A stretch of DNA of 64,000 bases from contig NZ_CALMZC010000021.1 in the NCBI RefSeq assembly GCF_937873765.1, forward strand, positions 1 to 64,000, given 5' to 3'. Under the pieces are notes generated by a model, which saw only the letters and a program-made list of their open reading frames with translations, was not told the DNA's origin and made no database searches. Shown here one piece after another: positions 7,646-15,483 of the stretch. Made by a program: the position numbers and the translations under genes. This DNA is from an uncultured Thiothrix sp. Its GTDB lineage: Bacteria > Pseudomonadota > Gammaproteobacteria > Thiotrichales > Thiotrichaceae. The first letter of the stretch is position 1. Each line of letters opens with the position of its first letter.

Positions 7646-8527
7646 TCAGCTAGTTTTGAATAAACCATCCGGCTTCCACAGCAGGATGAGAGCCATTAAC
7701 ACATACACCAGCACACCAGCCGCTTCGGGCAGCAAGACTTTGCCGAAAGTATCCACAAAGCCAATCAGCATGGCTGCTAGAAAGGCTCCCCGAATTGAGC
7801 CAATCCCACCAATGACCACGACCACAAAGCAGATAATCAAAACTTGACTACCCATACCCGGATAAACCGTAGAAACAGGGGCTGAGATCATGCCTGCGAA
7901 AGCTGCTAAAGCCACCCCTGCGGCAAATACAATGCGATAGAGCAATTTAATGTCGATGCCTAAGGACTGCACCATTTCACGGTTAGTGCTGCCAGCGCGA
8001 ATCATCATACCCAAGCGAGTGCGCGTGAAGATGTAATACATGCCCAAAGCCAAGAGTAAGCAAACGGCTGAGATGAATAAGCGATAGACCGGATAAGTCA
8101 TCACATCGCCGAGTGGAATCACACCCGCTAAAAAATCAGGCGGTTGCACACCATGCACATCATCACCGACTAACAAGCTGCGCAACTCTTCAAAGACCAA
8201 AATCAAGCCGTAGGTCATCAGCACTTGCTGTAAGTGATCTCGATCATACAAAAAGCTAAAAAACGCCCATTCAAGGAAATAGCCTAAAATCACTGCTAAG
8301 ACTAAACCAACCACTAAAACCGAGAAAAACCCTCCGCCAAACGCATTGGCTACAATCGGGCTAAGTGCATAGGCCATATACGCGCCTATCATATAGAAGC
8401 TACCATGAGCGAGGTTGATTACGCCCATAATGCCAAAAATCAAAGTCAGACCCATCGCTACTAAAAACAGTAGCAGGCCATACTGCAAAGAGTTTAGGCA
8501 TTGAATTAAGAAAATGGATAAGTCCAT
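7646..8527 (-). CDS. livH: LivH-type ABC transporter permease
   Basis: 293-residue permease. ATG at 8527 (MDLSIFLIQ) is chosen because GCGGAG lies about 8 bases upstream; a longer frame to 8599 adds 24 hydrophilic residues unlike the family. Family motifs include GLTLIFGIMGVINLAHG, AGSTNREMVQSLGID and VVIGGIGSIRGAFLAA. Partner of LivM. It follows livK after 133 bases containing a strong hairpin (8625-8648), an arrangement that usually lets the binding protein be made in excess over the membrane parts. Confidence 0.92.
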   Translation of the reverse strand: MDLSIFLIQCLNSLQYGLLLFLVAMGLTLIFGIMGVINLAHGSFYMIGAYMAYALSPIVANAFGGGFFSVLVVGLVLAVILGYFLEWAFFSFLYDRDHLQQVLMTYGLILVFEELRSLLVGDDVHGVQPPDFLAGVIPLGDVMTYPVYRLFISAVCLLLALGMYYIFTRTRLGMMIRAGSTNREMVQSLGIDIKLLYRIVFAAGVALAAFAGMISAPVSTVYPGMGSQVLIICFVVVVIGGIGSIRGAFLAAMLIGFVDTFGKVLLPEAAGVLVYVLMALILLWKPDGLFKTS

Positions 8528-8624
8528 AGAATGCTCCGCTTTAAACTTCTCATAATCTCTCCCTGTGGTCAGAGAGATAGGTAAGTGAAAACGGCTCACT
8601 CAGTAAGCTGCTTTACTACCTAAC

Positions 8625-8648
8625 AGCCCCTCTGCTGATAGAGGGGCT
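8625..8648. promoter_or_regulatory. Intercistronic hairpin between livK and livH
   Basis: AGCCCCTCT and AGAGGGGCT pair perfectly (9 bp) around a 6-base loop just after the livK stop. There is no T run on the - strand, so it is better read as an mRNA-stabilising or attenuating stem than as a full terminator. Confidence 0.55.
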
Positions 8649-8660
8649 AAGAGCAATCAA

Positions 8661-9827
8661 TTAATTCATTGAGCAGCCTTTAGCAGGGTCTGCTAAAGCT
8701 TTAGTCGCTACGCTCACCACTGGGTTTTCTTTGCCCTTGGCTTCGCGTAGGTACATGTCCTGTATAGGATTATGGGCTTTAGATAAAGTGAATTCGCCAC
8801 GCGGACTATCGAATTTAGCGGCTTCAACGGCGGCTGCAAACTCGGCCTTCTTGCTAACATCCCCCTGTACTGCATCTAAACCCACTTTCAAGATTTGTGC
8901 AGCGTCATAGCCTTGGACGGCATAGACATCAGGTTGCATTTTGTAAGCCTCGTTATAAGCAGTACGAAAGGTTTTATCTTTAGCATTATCTAAATTTTCA
9001 GCATAGTGCAAGGTAGTAAGTAGGCCTTCACCATCACCTCCTTGAGCCTCCAAAGTGCCATCGGTTAGGAAGCCAGCACCGTATAAGGGAATGCTATCTT
9101 TTAATCCAGCGGCTTTATAATCTTTTACAAATTTAACCGCACCACCACCCGCGAAGAAGGTATAAACCGCATCCGGTTTGAGTGCGGCAATCTCTGTTAA
9201 TAAGGCTTGGAATTCAACATTCGGGAAAGGCAGATTCAGCTCTTTAATCACTTCACCACCTGATTTAGTAAATCCATCCTTGAAGCCCTGTACAGATTCA
9301 TCACCGGCTGCGTATTTCCAAGTAATCGTGACGACTTTCTTATGGCCTTTTTGTGCGACGACCTCACCCATGGCATAGCCCGGCTGCCAATTAGAGAAAG
9401 AACTACGGAAAATATTGGGTGCACACATCGGGCCAGTAACCGCCTGAGCACCTGCATTGGGAACGATGAGAATGGTGCCACTTTCTTTGGCGGCTTTTGC
9501 CATCGCCATTGCTACACCGGAATGTACTGTGCCTACTAAGACATCAACATTATCGCCTTTGATCAGCTTATTGACATTATCAGTAGCTTTAGCAGGATCG
9601 GATTCATCATCCACTTTGATGAACTCAATTGGGCGACCGCCTAATTTATCGCCTTGCTCTTTGGTGTAAAGTTTAAAGCCATTTTCAATCGCAGTCCCCA
9701 AAGCTGCAAAAGTACCAGTCGCTGGCAGCATTAGGCCTACTTTTAAGGGTTTAGCATCTTCAGCATAGCTGGCTGTTGAAAAACCTAAAATAGCCGCTGC
9801 AATCAAAGTGGTTCTGAATAGTTTCAT
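8661..9827 (-). CDS. livK: LivK-type periplasmic substrate-binding protein (putative benzoate binding)
   Basis: 388-residue type I periplasmic binding protein (Peripla_BP_6). The N-terminus has a signal peptide (MKLFRTTLIAAAILGFSTA, cleavage likely after SYA). Mature-protein motifs include KVGLMLPATGTFAALG and the hinge-region GYDAAQILK. Start ATG at 9827 has GGAGGAG about 8 bases upstream and overlaps the hydrolase stop codon as ATGA; the longer frame would begin inside the hydrolase gene. It delivers substrate to LivHMGF. HAAT binding proteins bind amino acids, amides or aromatic acids; benzoate is inferred from the box operon context. Confidence 0.88.
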   Translation of the reverse strand: MKLFRTTLIAAAILGFSTASYAEDAKPLKVGLMLPATGTFAALGTAIENGFKLYTKEQGDKLGGRPIEFIKVDDESDPAKATDNVNKLIKGDNVDVLVGTVHSGVAMAMAKAAKESGTILIVPNAGAQAVTGPMCAPNIFRSSFSNWQPGYAMGEVVAQKGHKKVVTITWKYAAGDESVQGFKDGFTKSGGEVIKELNLPFPNVEFQALLTEIAALKPDAVYTFFAGGGAVKFVKDYKAAGLKDSIPLYGAGFLTDGTLEAQGGDGEGLLTTLHYAENLDNAKDKTFRTAYNEAYKMQPDVYAVQGYDAAQILKVGLDAVQGDVSKKAEFAAAVEAAKFDSPRGEFTLSKAHNPIQDMYLREAKGKENPVVSVATKALADPAKGCSMN

Positions 9828-10645
9828 ACGAGTTCTCCTCCTAAAGTATGACGAAAGATAAAATCGGTTGCTTTTATAATCAATAGCTTGGGCTGGTCTC
9901 GGTGTGGTGAGTGACCACATGCTGGTATTTCCAAGAGTTCAGCCGTCGAAACTCGTCGAGCAATTCCTCTAATTTGCTCTAATGAGCCATACTCGTCATC
10001 CAATCCTTGAACCGCGAGTAACGGACACTGAATACTGACTAACTCTGCCTCAATCGACCATGCGCGAAAAGGCGGATGTAGCCAGATAGTATTCCAACCC
10101 CAAAAGGCTGAATCAGCATCTTGGTGATAACGATCTAACTTTTTTGGCAAATCTGTTGTTTGATAAATTTCACGGGCTTGTTCAATGCTGGTGATTGTCA
10201 AGTCTTCTACCATGATATGTGGGGCAAGTACAATAGCGCCAGCCAGTGCTTGTGGATAACGTGCTGCATAGAGCAAGCTAATAGAACCCCCATCACTATG
10301 ACCGAATAGCCACAGTTTTTGTTGCAGCGGATCAATCTCTAATGTTGCCAAAAAAGCTGGCAAGACTTCAAAGGCTTGGCGATGCATAAAATCCACATCC
10401 CAACGCTCATCTGGATGGCGTGGTGTTGATTGTCCATAGCCGGGGCGTGAGTAAACAAGACCCCGACAGTTGGCTGCCTGACAGAAAGTTTCTGGAAAAT
10501 CTTTCCACATACTCAGCGAACCTAAGCCCTCATGTAAAAAGAGTACCAAGGGTAGATGGGAGTCAGGTTTACCTACCCATTGATACTCAAGCTGAATTTC
10601 ACGACCGCACCAGTCAAGCCTGACAAACTCTATGGGAGCAGGCAT
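9824..10645 (-). CDS. Alpha/beta hydrolase in box operon
   Basis: 273-residue alpha/beta-fold hydrolase. The nucleophile elbow is GHSDGGS (Ser near residue 117), the oxyanion region is LFLHEGLGSLSMW, and the likely catalytic His is in CGHSPHRD near the C-terminus with an Asp in QGLDDEYG. No signal peptide, so cytoplasmic. The start overlaps the ligase stop by one base (TAATG) and its stop overlaps livK (ATGA), so translation is coupled in both directions. Hydrolases of this type accompany other box clusters, where thioesterase or lactone-opening roles have been suggested; the substrate here is unknown. Confidence 0.8.
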   Translation of the reverse strand: MPAPIEFVRLDWCGREIQLEYQWVGKPDSHLPLVLFLHEGLGSLSMWKDFPETFCQAANCRGLVYSRPGYGQSTPRHPDERWDVDFMHRQAFEVLPAFLATLEIDPLQQKLWLFGHSDGGSISLLYAARYPQALAGAIVLAPHIMVEDLTITSIEQAREIYQTTDLPKKLDRYHQDADSAFWGWNTIWLHPPFRAWSIEAELVSIQCPLLAVQGLDDEYGSLEQIRGIARRVSTAELLEIPACGHSPHRDQPKLLIIKATDFIFRHTLGGELV

Positions 10646-12213
10646 TAGCTGGCATCCACTTCTTGTTGACGCAATTTAAAGCGCTGAATTTTGCCAGTAG
10701 CAGTTTTTGGCAGCTCTTTTACGAACTCGATAAAGCGTGGGTATTTATAGGGCGCTAATTTGTCTTTAACAAAGGCTTTTAAATCTTCTGCTGAGGTTTC
10801 TGCACCCTCTTTAAGTACGACAAAGGCTTTGGTTTTAGTTAAGCCTTCAGCATCTTGCTTACCAATCACTGCAGCTTCTAAAACGGCTGGGTGTTCGATT
10901 AAGGTGGCTTCTACTTCAAAGGGCGAAACATAAATCCCACTGACTTTCAGCATGTCATCGCTACGGCCAGCATAGGTATAAGTCCCATCGGGATTGCGTA
11001 GGTATTTATCGCCACTTTTCGTCCATGTCCCTTGGAAGGTTTCGCGAGTTTTTGCGCGATTATTCCAATACATCAAAGCGGCACTAGGGCCTTGAATATA
11101 CAGGTCGCCGGTTTCACCATCAGGTACAGGGAGGCCATCTTCACCACGCAATTCGATTGCATAACCCGGTACGGGCCAGCCGGTGGTTCCATAACGCACT
11201 TTGCCCGGTTGATTGGAGAGGAAAATATGCAGCATTTCGGTCGAGCCAATGCCATCAATGATTTCTACACCAAAATGTTTTGTGAAACGCTCACCAATAT
11301 CGGCAGGCAAGGCTTCACCTGCGGAAGAGGCCAAACGCAAGGCGACCTCTGCTTTTTTCGGCAGATTAGCCGCTGCTAACATGCCTGCAAAGCCGGTCGG
11401 TGCGCCGAAGAAAATAGTCGGTTTATTATCGATCCAGCGTTTAAACACCGCATCAGGCGTAGGGCGCTCGGGCATGAGGACGACAGTTGCTCCCACACTT
11501 AGGGGAAAGCTGAGTGCATTCCCTAGACCATAAGCAAAGAATAATTTAGCCGCTGAGAAGCAAATATCTTGTTCGGTGATACCCAATAAACGCTTCCCAT
11601 ACAGCTCAGCCGTCCAATAAGGATTCGCATGCGTATGTACAGTACCTTTGGGGTTACCGGTTGAGCCAGAAGAGTAGAGCCAGAAGCCCGGATCGTCAGC
11701 GCTAGTGCTAGCTGCGGTCGTTAAGGGTTCAGTGGCTTGCAATGCTTGGTCTAAATCGATACTACCTGCAGATAATTCGCTGTTCGCACGTGAAACGAAG
11801 ACTGTTTTAACATCATGGTCGCCTTTGGCTAAAGCAGCCTCTAATGTAGGGAGCAAGGCTTCAGACACAATCGCCGCAGTAGCGCGACTATTGTTCAGCA
11901 TATAGTGGTAGTCATTAGCCGTCAGTAAGGTATTAACAGCTACTGGCACTATCCCTGCGTACATCGCCCCTAAGAAGCTGACAGGCCAATCATTGCAATC
12001 ATGCACTAATAGCAGTACACGTTCTTCACGGCGTACACCGGCCTTAATTAACGCAGCAGCCATGCGTTTAATCTTATCGGCTAGCTCTCCGTAAGTCAGA
12101 GCGCTTTGATCGTCAATATAAGCAGTTTTTCCAGCGCGTTGCTGATTACAGTCTAGCAAGTGCTGAGCAAAGTTAAAGCGTCCTTCGGGTGCTGGCACGT
12201 TCTCTATGGGCAT
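10645..12213 (-). CDS. bclA: Benzoate-CoA ligase
   Basis: Activates benzoate to benzoyl-CoA with ATP and CoA, the entry step of the box pathway, in the cytoplasm. 522-residue acyl-adenylating enzyme with the A3 motif YSSGSTGNPKGTVHTH, substrate-region FFGAPTGFAGML, A5 GSTEMLHIF, hinge GRSDDMLKVSGIYVSP and the C-terminal catalytic lysine in KTATGKIQRFKL. These match the benzoate-CoA ligase subgroup. ATG at 12213 follows GGAGGAG by 5 bases, so the 7-residue longer frame is rejected. Lies between boxD (53-base gap) and the hydrolase (overlap). Confidence 0.93.
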   Translation of the reverse strand: MPIENVPAPEGRFNFAQHLLDCNQQRAGKTAYIDDQSALTYGELADKIKRMAAALIKAGVRREERVLLLVHDCNDWPVSFLGAMYAGIVPVAVNTLLTANDYHYMLNNSRATAAIVSEALLPTLEAALAKGDHDVKTVFVSRANSELSAGSIDLDQALQATEPLTTAASTSADDPGFWLYSSGSTGNPKGTVHTHANPYWTAELYGKRLLGITEQDICFSAAKLFFAYGLGNALSFPLSVGATVVLMPERPTPDAVFKRWIDNKPTIFFGAPTGFAGMLAAANLPKKAEVALRLASSAGEALPADIGERFTKHFGVEIIDGIGSTEMLHIFLSNQPGKVRYGTTGWPVPGYAIELRGEDGLPVPDGETGDLYIQGPSAALMYWNNRAKTRETFQGTWTKSGDKYLRNPDGTYTYAGRSDDMLKVSGIYVSPFEVEATLIEHPAVLEAAVIGKQDAEGLTKTKAFVVLKEGAETSAEDLKAFVKDKLAPYKYPRFIEFVKELPKTATGKIQRFKLRQQEVDAS

Positions 12214-12266
12214 GACTCTCCTCCTCCATAGCAATATTAATTAGTGTTCGCGCAAGGCGAACCCAT

Positions 12267-13808
12267 TTATAAGTGTTTTAAAACTTCAGTACTGGCTTGT
12301 ACCGCGCTGCGCCGATGGTAGAAATTCAAAGCGCGCACGCCACCTAACTCTGCGCCACCGCCTGCACGTCCGGGGCCACCGTGTAAAGATTGCGGCATGA
12401 CATTACCATGTCCGGTTTGAATACTTGCCACATCAGGGGAAATAATATGCACCCGCCCATGACTATCGGCTAACTCTGTGGCCATCACTGCTAAAGCTTC
12501 GGGGTCAGTGCCGTATAGGGAAGTGACTAAAGAGCCTTGCCCACGCCTGACTAAAGTTTTCGCATGCTCAAGATCACGATAAGCTAATAAGGTCGCGACT
12601 GGGCCAAACACTTCAGTGTCATGAATAATTTGTGCAGCATCCGCATCACGCGCACCTAACAAAGTGGGGGCGATACAGCAAGAGTTGGAGTCGGCATCAA
12701 TGAGTGTTTGTGTCGAGCTGTCGAATAAGACTTCAGCTTGAGTTTTGAGCTTAGCTAAGCCATCTTTGACGGATTGCAGTTGACCTTGGCTAACGACTGC
12801 CCCCATGCGCACGGTTTCATTGCGTGGATTGCCTACTGTGGTTTTGGCTAAACGTGCACTAATGGCCGCTGCTGCACTATCGAATAAAGTATCTGGCACG
12901 AAAATCCGGCGAATTGCAGTACATTTTTGGCCTGATTTCACGGTCATTTCGCGGCTAACTTCTTTAGCCAGTAAATCTAAAGCTGCATTTTCACCCGTAC
13001 TATCAGGGAGCAATACCGCCGAGTTAATACTATCCGCTTCAATATTCACCCGTACCGAATGTTGAGTGACGGCAGGATGGGAGCGAATCACCGCTGCGGT
13101 CTCGGCTGAACCTGTAAACGACAACACATCAAACGGCTGAAGTTGATCCATTAAGCCTTTAGAGCTGCCACAAATAATTGACAGAGCACCGGCTGGTAAA
13201 ATACCCGCATCAATCACATCTTTAACCATGCGTTGTGTGAGCCACGCCGTCGCAGAAGCAGGTTTAATAATGACAGGCACGCCCGACAAGAGTGCAGGGC
13301 CCGCTTTCTCCCACAAGCCCCAGCTTGGGAAGTTGAAAGCATTAATGAATAAGGCGACCCCACGGGTTGGCACTAACACATGCTGGGATTGGAATAGGGG
13401 GTCTTTGCCTAAAAGGGCTAACTCGCCATCGAGTAAATAGCGGCGATCACCTAAAGTTTCGCCCATCTTGGCATAAGTGCCTAAAGTGAAAATCCCACCA
13501 TCGACATCAACGGCTGTATCATTTTTCACCGTACCACTATTGGCGGTAGAGATTTCATAATACGCATCACGATTCGCTTGTAGGACTTTAACTATCGCGC
13601 TGAGTAGTGCGCCACGTTCACGATAAGTGAGAGCGCGTAAAGCCGCTCCGCCTTGTTCACGTGCAAAATTGAAACCTTCTGCTAAATCTAAGCCAGTGGA
13701 GTCAATGCGGACTAATTCAGTGCCTAATACTGGATCGTAGAGGCGAGTACCTGCACCAGTGCCCGTTTGCCAGCGCCCTGCAAAAAAATTGGCGAGTAAT
13801 TCAGTCAT
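12267..13808 (-). CDS. boxD: 3,4-dehydroadipyl-CoA semialdehyde dehydrogenase (BoxD)
   Basis: Oxidises the aldehyde made by BoxC ring cleavage to 3,4-dehydroadipyl-CoA, feeding beta-oxidation-like steps. 513-residue aldehyde dehydrogenase fold; catalytic Cys296 in SGQKCTAI, general-base Glu257 in NIEADS, cofactor region FTGSAETA. It resembles the dehydrogenase half of PaaZ, as known BoxD does, but lacks a hydratase domain. AAGGAA precedes the ATG by about 8 bases. Second gene of the leftward operon, 26 bases after the DUF4863 gene. Confidence 0.92.
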   Translation of the reverse strand: MTELLANFFAGRWQTGTGAGTRLYDPVLGTELVRIDSTGLDLAEGFNFAREQGGAALRALTYRERGALLSAIVKVLQANRDAYYEISTANSGTVKNDTAVDVDGGIFTLGTYAKMGETLGDRRYLLDGELALLGKDPLFQSQHVLVPTRGVALFINAFNFPSWGLWEKAGPALLSGVPVIIKPASATAWLTQRMVKDVIDAGILPAGALSIICGSSKGLMDQLQPFDVLSFTGSAETAAVIRSHPAVTQHSVRVNIEADSINSAVLLPDSTGENAALDLLAKEVSREMTVKSGQKCTAIRRIFVPDTLFDSAAAAISARLAKTTVGNPRNETVRMGAVVSQGQLQSVKDGLAKLKTQAEVLFDSSTQTLIDADSNSCCIAPTLLGARDADAAQIIHDTEVFGPVATLLAYRDLEHAKTLVRRGQGSLVTSLYGTDPEALAVMATELADSHGRVHIISPDVASIQTGHGNVMPQSLHGGPGRAGGGAELGGVRALNFYHRRSAVQASTEVLKHL

Positions 13809-13834
13809 GTCTATGTTCCTTATAGCCGGAGTGC

Positions 13835-14299
13835 TTAGCGCGTGAATTCAATGCTACCTTGTGGTAACAGGTATAAAACTAAAGCACGGCCTTGCGTGAC
13901 GGTGGGCTTGTGCGCACTGCCTGCTGGATAAACTAACCAACCTGCCGGATGCTGATCAAATAAGGCTTCACCTTCAAGCGGCATGATTAAATCAATTTCA
14001 CCATTAGGATGAGAATGATGGGGGCCTACCAGATCTTGCATATCGACCACATCGACAGAAAAACCCGCTAAGTCATCAGCGGGTTTGAAAATACGCCCAT
14101 AGCGAATGCCGCCGCCTTCGCGATTACATAACCAACCTTCAGCAACTCCTTGCTCACAACTTTGTTTCAATTGTTGATAAGTGCTGCTATTCACACCATG
14201 TTCTTGGTTTAACCAAGTTTGTAAAGCAGTGTTTAATTCACGGCCTGCTAATTGGGCAGTTAAGTCAGCAATCTGTTGGCGGAACTGGCTACTCGGCAT
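13835..14299 (-). CDS. DUF4863 family protein of the box cluster
   Basis: 154-residue cytoplasmic protein. The C-terminal half reads as a small cupin-like barrel (PHHSHPNGEIDLIMPLEGEA, then HPAGWLVYPAGSAHKPT) with several His residues that could bind a metal; the N-terminal half is helical. The family (DUF4863) recurs in box-type benzoyl-CoA clusters without an assigned function. GAGGAGAG lies about 6 bases before the ATG. First gene of the leftward operon, directly behind the promoter shared back-to-back with boxR, so it should be strongly co-regulated. Confidence 0.85.
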   Translation of the reverse strand: MPSSQFRQQIADLTAQLAGRELNTALQTWLNQEHGVNSSTYQQLKQSCEQGVAEGWLCNREGGGIRYGRIFKPADDLAGFSVDVVDMQDLVGPHHSHPNGEIDLIMPLEGEALFDQHPAGWLVYPAGSAHKPTVTQGRALVLYLLPQGSIEFTR

Positions 14300-14364
14300 C
14301 GTCCTCTCTCCTCATCTTGGTCAAACTGTATCGAACTTGCTAATTCATCTGATATGAATTATTG

Positions 14365-14368
14365 TGCA
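14365..14368. promoter_or_regulatory. TGCA half-site at the start of the leftward box transcript
   Basis: A single TGCA motif placed about 8 bases after the -10 element of the leftward promoter, near the expected transcription start. TGCA is the core of BzdR/BoxR operators. One isolated 4-base motif is weak alone; its position beside the promoter and the related sites at 14404-14417 and 15375-15430 make it notable. Confidence 0.35.
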
Positions 14369-14375
14369 TGTTAGA

Positions 14376-14404
14376 ACAATAATGGTAGTTTTCTACTGTG
14401 TCAA
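14376..14404 (-). promoter_or_regulatory. Sigma-70 promoter of the leftward box/liv operon
   Basis: Read on the - strand: TTGACA (14404-14399), 17-base spacer, TATTGT (14381-14376). It drives the DUF4863 gene, boxD, bclA, the hydrolase gene and livKHMGF, in which no other clear promoter was noticed. Its -35 end abuts the imperfect BoxR-type site at 14404-14417. Confidence 0.7.
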
Positions 14405-14417
14405 GCATTATATTGCA
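14404..14417. promoter_or_regulatory. boxO: Imperfect BoxR-type operator (AGCA-N6-TGCA)
   Basis: AGCATTATATTGCA differs by one base from the TGCA-N6-TGCA palindrome known for BzdR and its relative BoxR. It touches the -35 box of the leftward operon promoter and lies just before a possible boxR -10 (TATACT, 14418-14423), so one site could control both directions. Confidence 0.55.
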
Positions 14418-14441
14418 TATACTAATTTCATGAGGAGCGCC

Positions 14442-15368
14442 ATGATGGCGAAGGCTGAGAAGAAGCATACTCTGCATCCCACACAACTCATTGAGTCTGA
14501 AACCAAGAATCCTTTTTTAGTGTCTTTAGGCGAGCGAGTGCGGGCTTTACGGGCTCGCCAAGGCACAACTCGTAAGGCTTTGTCGATCATGACGGGGGTA
14601 TCCGAGCGGCATTTGGCGAACCTTGAATACGGGGAAGGGAATGCCTCTATCCTTGTATTACAACAAGTTGCGACTGCTTTGGAGTGTTCGCTTGCTGAGT
14701 TAATCGGTGATGTCACCACCTCTAGCCCTGAATGGCTAATGATTCGCTCTTTACTAGAAAATAAAGATGAGAATGCTTTACGTCGTGCGCGGGTCGCGAT
14801 TGGTGAGGCACTCGGCACGATAGGTGCTACAACAGTTGCGAGTTCACGGATTGCCTTAATCGGTTTGCGTGGCGCAGGGAAGTCGACCTTGGGGAAAATG
14901 TTGGCAGATGATCTTGATTTTCCTTTCGTGGAGTTAAGCCAAGAAATTGAAAAATTTGCGGGCTGCAGTATCTCTGAAATTCAAGCCCTGTATGGTGCGA
15001 ATGCCTATCGTCGTTATGAGCGTCGTGCTTTAGAAGAAGCGATTCAGATTTATCCAGAAGCTGTTATTTGTACCCCGGGTGGCTTGGTATCCGATACCTC
15101 GACCTTTAATTTATTATTGTCGCATTGCACCACGATTTGGTTACAAGCTGACCCAGAGGATCATATGCAGCGTGTGATGAAGCAAGGGGATTTTCGCCCG
15201 ATGGCGGCGAGTAAAGAGGCGATGGAGGATCTAAAGCATATTCTGGCGGCGCGTGCTGCGTTTTATTCCAAAGCTCAAGCTAAGTTGGATACCAGTGCAC
15301 AGTCGCTGGAGGCTACTTTTGTAGCCTTACGTCAGTTGGTGCGTCATTCATTACAGTTACCGATTTAA
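14442..15368 (+). CDS. boxR: BoxR-type transcriptional repressor (HTH + shikimate-kinase-like domain)
   Basis: 308-residue regulator with an N-terminal XRE-type helix-turn-helix (VRALRARQGTTRKALSI through LANLEYGEGN) and a C-terminal domain resembling shikimate kinase (Walker A GLRGAGKST, then FPFVELSQEIE and TPGGLV). This fusion is diagnostic of the BzdR/BoxR family, whose inducer is benzoyl-CoA. ATG at 14442 is chosen for the GAGGAG five bases upstream; the 26-residue longer frame overlaps the promoter region. Divergent from the boxD operon and upstream of boxC. It likely represses both by binding TGCA-type sites and is probably autoregulated. Confidence 0.9.
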   Translation: MMAKAEKKHTLHPTQLIESETKNPFLVSLGERVRALRARQGTTRKALSIMTGVSERHLANLEYGEGNASILVLQQVATALECSLAELIGDVTTSSPEWLMIRSLLENKDENALRRARVAIGEALGTIGATTVASSRIALIGLRGAGKSTLGKMLADDLDFPFVELSQEIEKFAGCSISEIQALYGANAYRRYERRALEEAIQIYPEAVICTPGGLVSDTSTFNLLLSHCTTIWLQADPEDHMQRVMKQGDFRPMAASKEAMEDLKHILAARAAFYSKAQAKLDTSAQSLEATFVALRQLVRHSLQLPI

Positions 15369-15374
15369 GATTTT

Positions 15375-15388
15375 TGCAATTTAATGCA
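15375..15388. promoter_or_regulatory. boxO: BoxR-type operator 1 (TGCA-N6-TGCA)
   Basis: TGCA-ATTTAA-TGCA, an exact match to the BzdR/BoxR palindrome pattern, lies just upstream of the -35 element of the boxC promoter. It pairs with the second exact site over the -10, a typical two-operator repressor layout. Confidence 0.75.
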
Positions 15389-15397
15389 TATTTATTC

Positions 15398-15427
15398 TTG
15401 ACAGGGTTTTAAATAATGCAATATTAT
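15398..15427 (+). promoter_or_regulatory. Sigma-70 promoter of boxCB
   Basis: TTGACA (15398-15403), 18-base spacer, TATTAT (15422-15427). Near-consensus elements, with the -10 embedded in operator 2. It reads into boxC; the expected start is near 15434, so the in-frame ATG at 15430 cannot be the translation start. Confidence 0.8.
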
Positions 15428-15430
15428 GCA
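15417..15430. promoter_or_regulatory. boxO: BoxR-type operator 2 overlapping the -10
   Basis: TGCA-ATATTA-TGCA, exact TGCA-N6-TGCA spacing. Its central six bases form most of the -10 box, so a bound repressor would exclude RNA polymerase directly. Confidence 0.78.
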
Positions 15431-15483
15431 TGAAACGATACAGCGCAAGCTGTCAACAAATGCACCAAGTGAGGAGAACTCTT

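Noticed and set aside
11032..11533. Overlapping + strand frames of 106-115 codons inside bclA
   Set aside because: Antisense to the ligase; no motif or start signal. Shadow frames.
15430..15483. Longer boxC start at ATG 15430
   Set aside because: This ATG lies within operator 2 and at or before the predicted transcription start; GTG 15484 has GAGGAG at correct spacing and gives the family's usual N-terminus.
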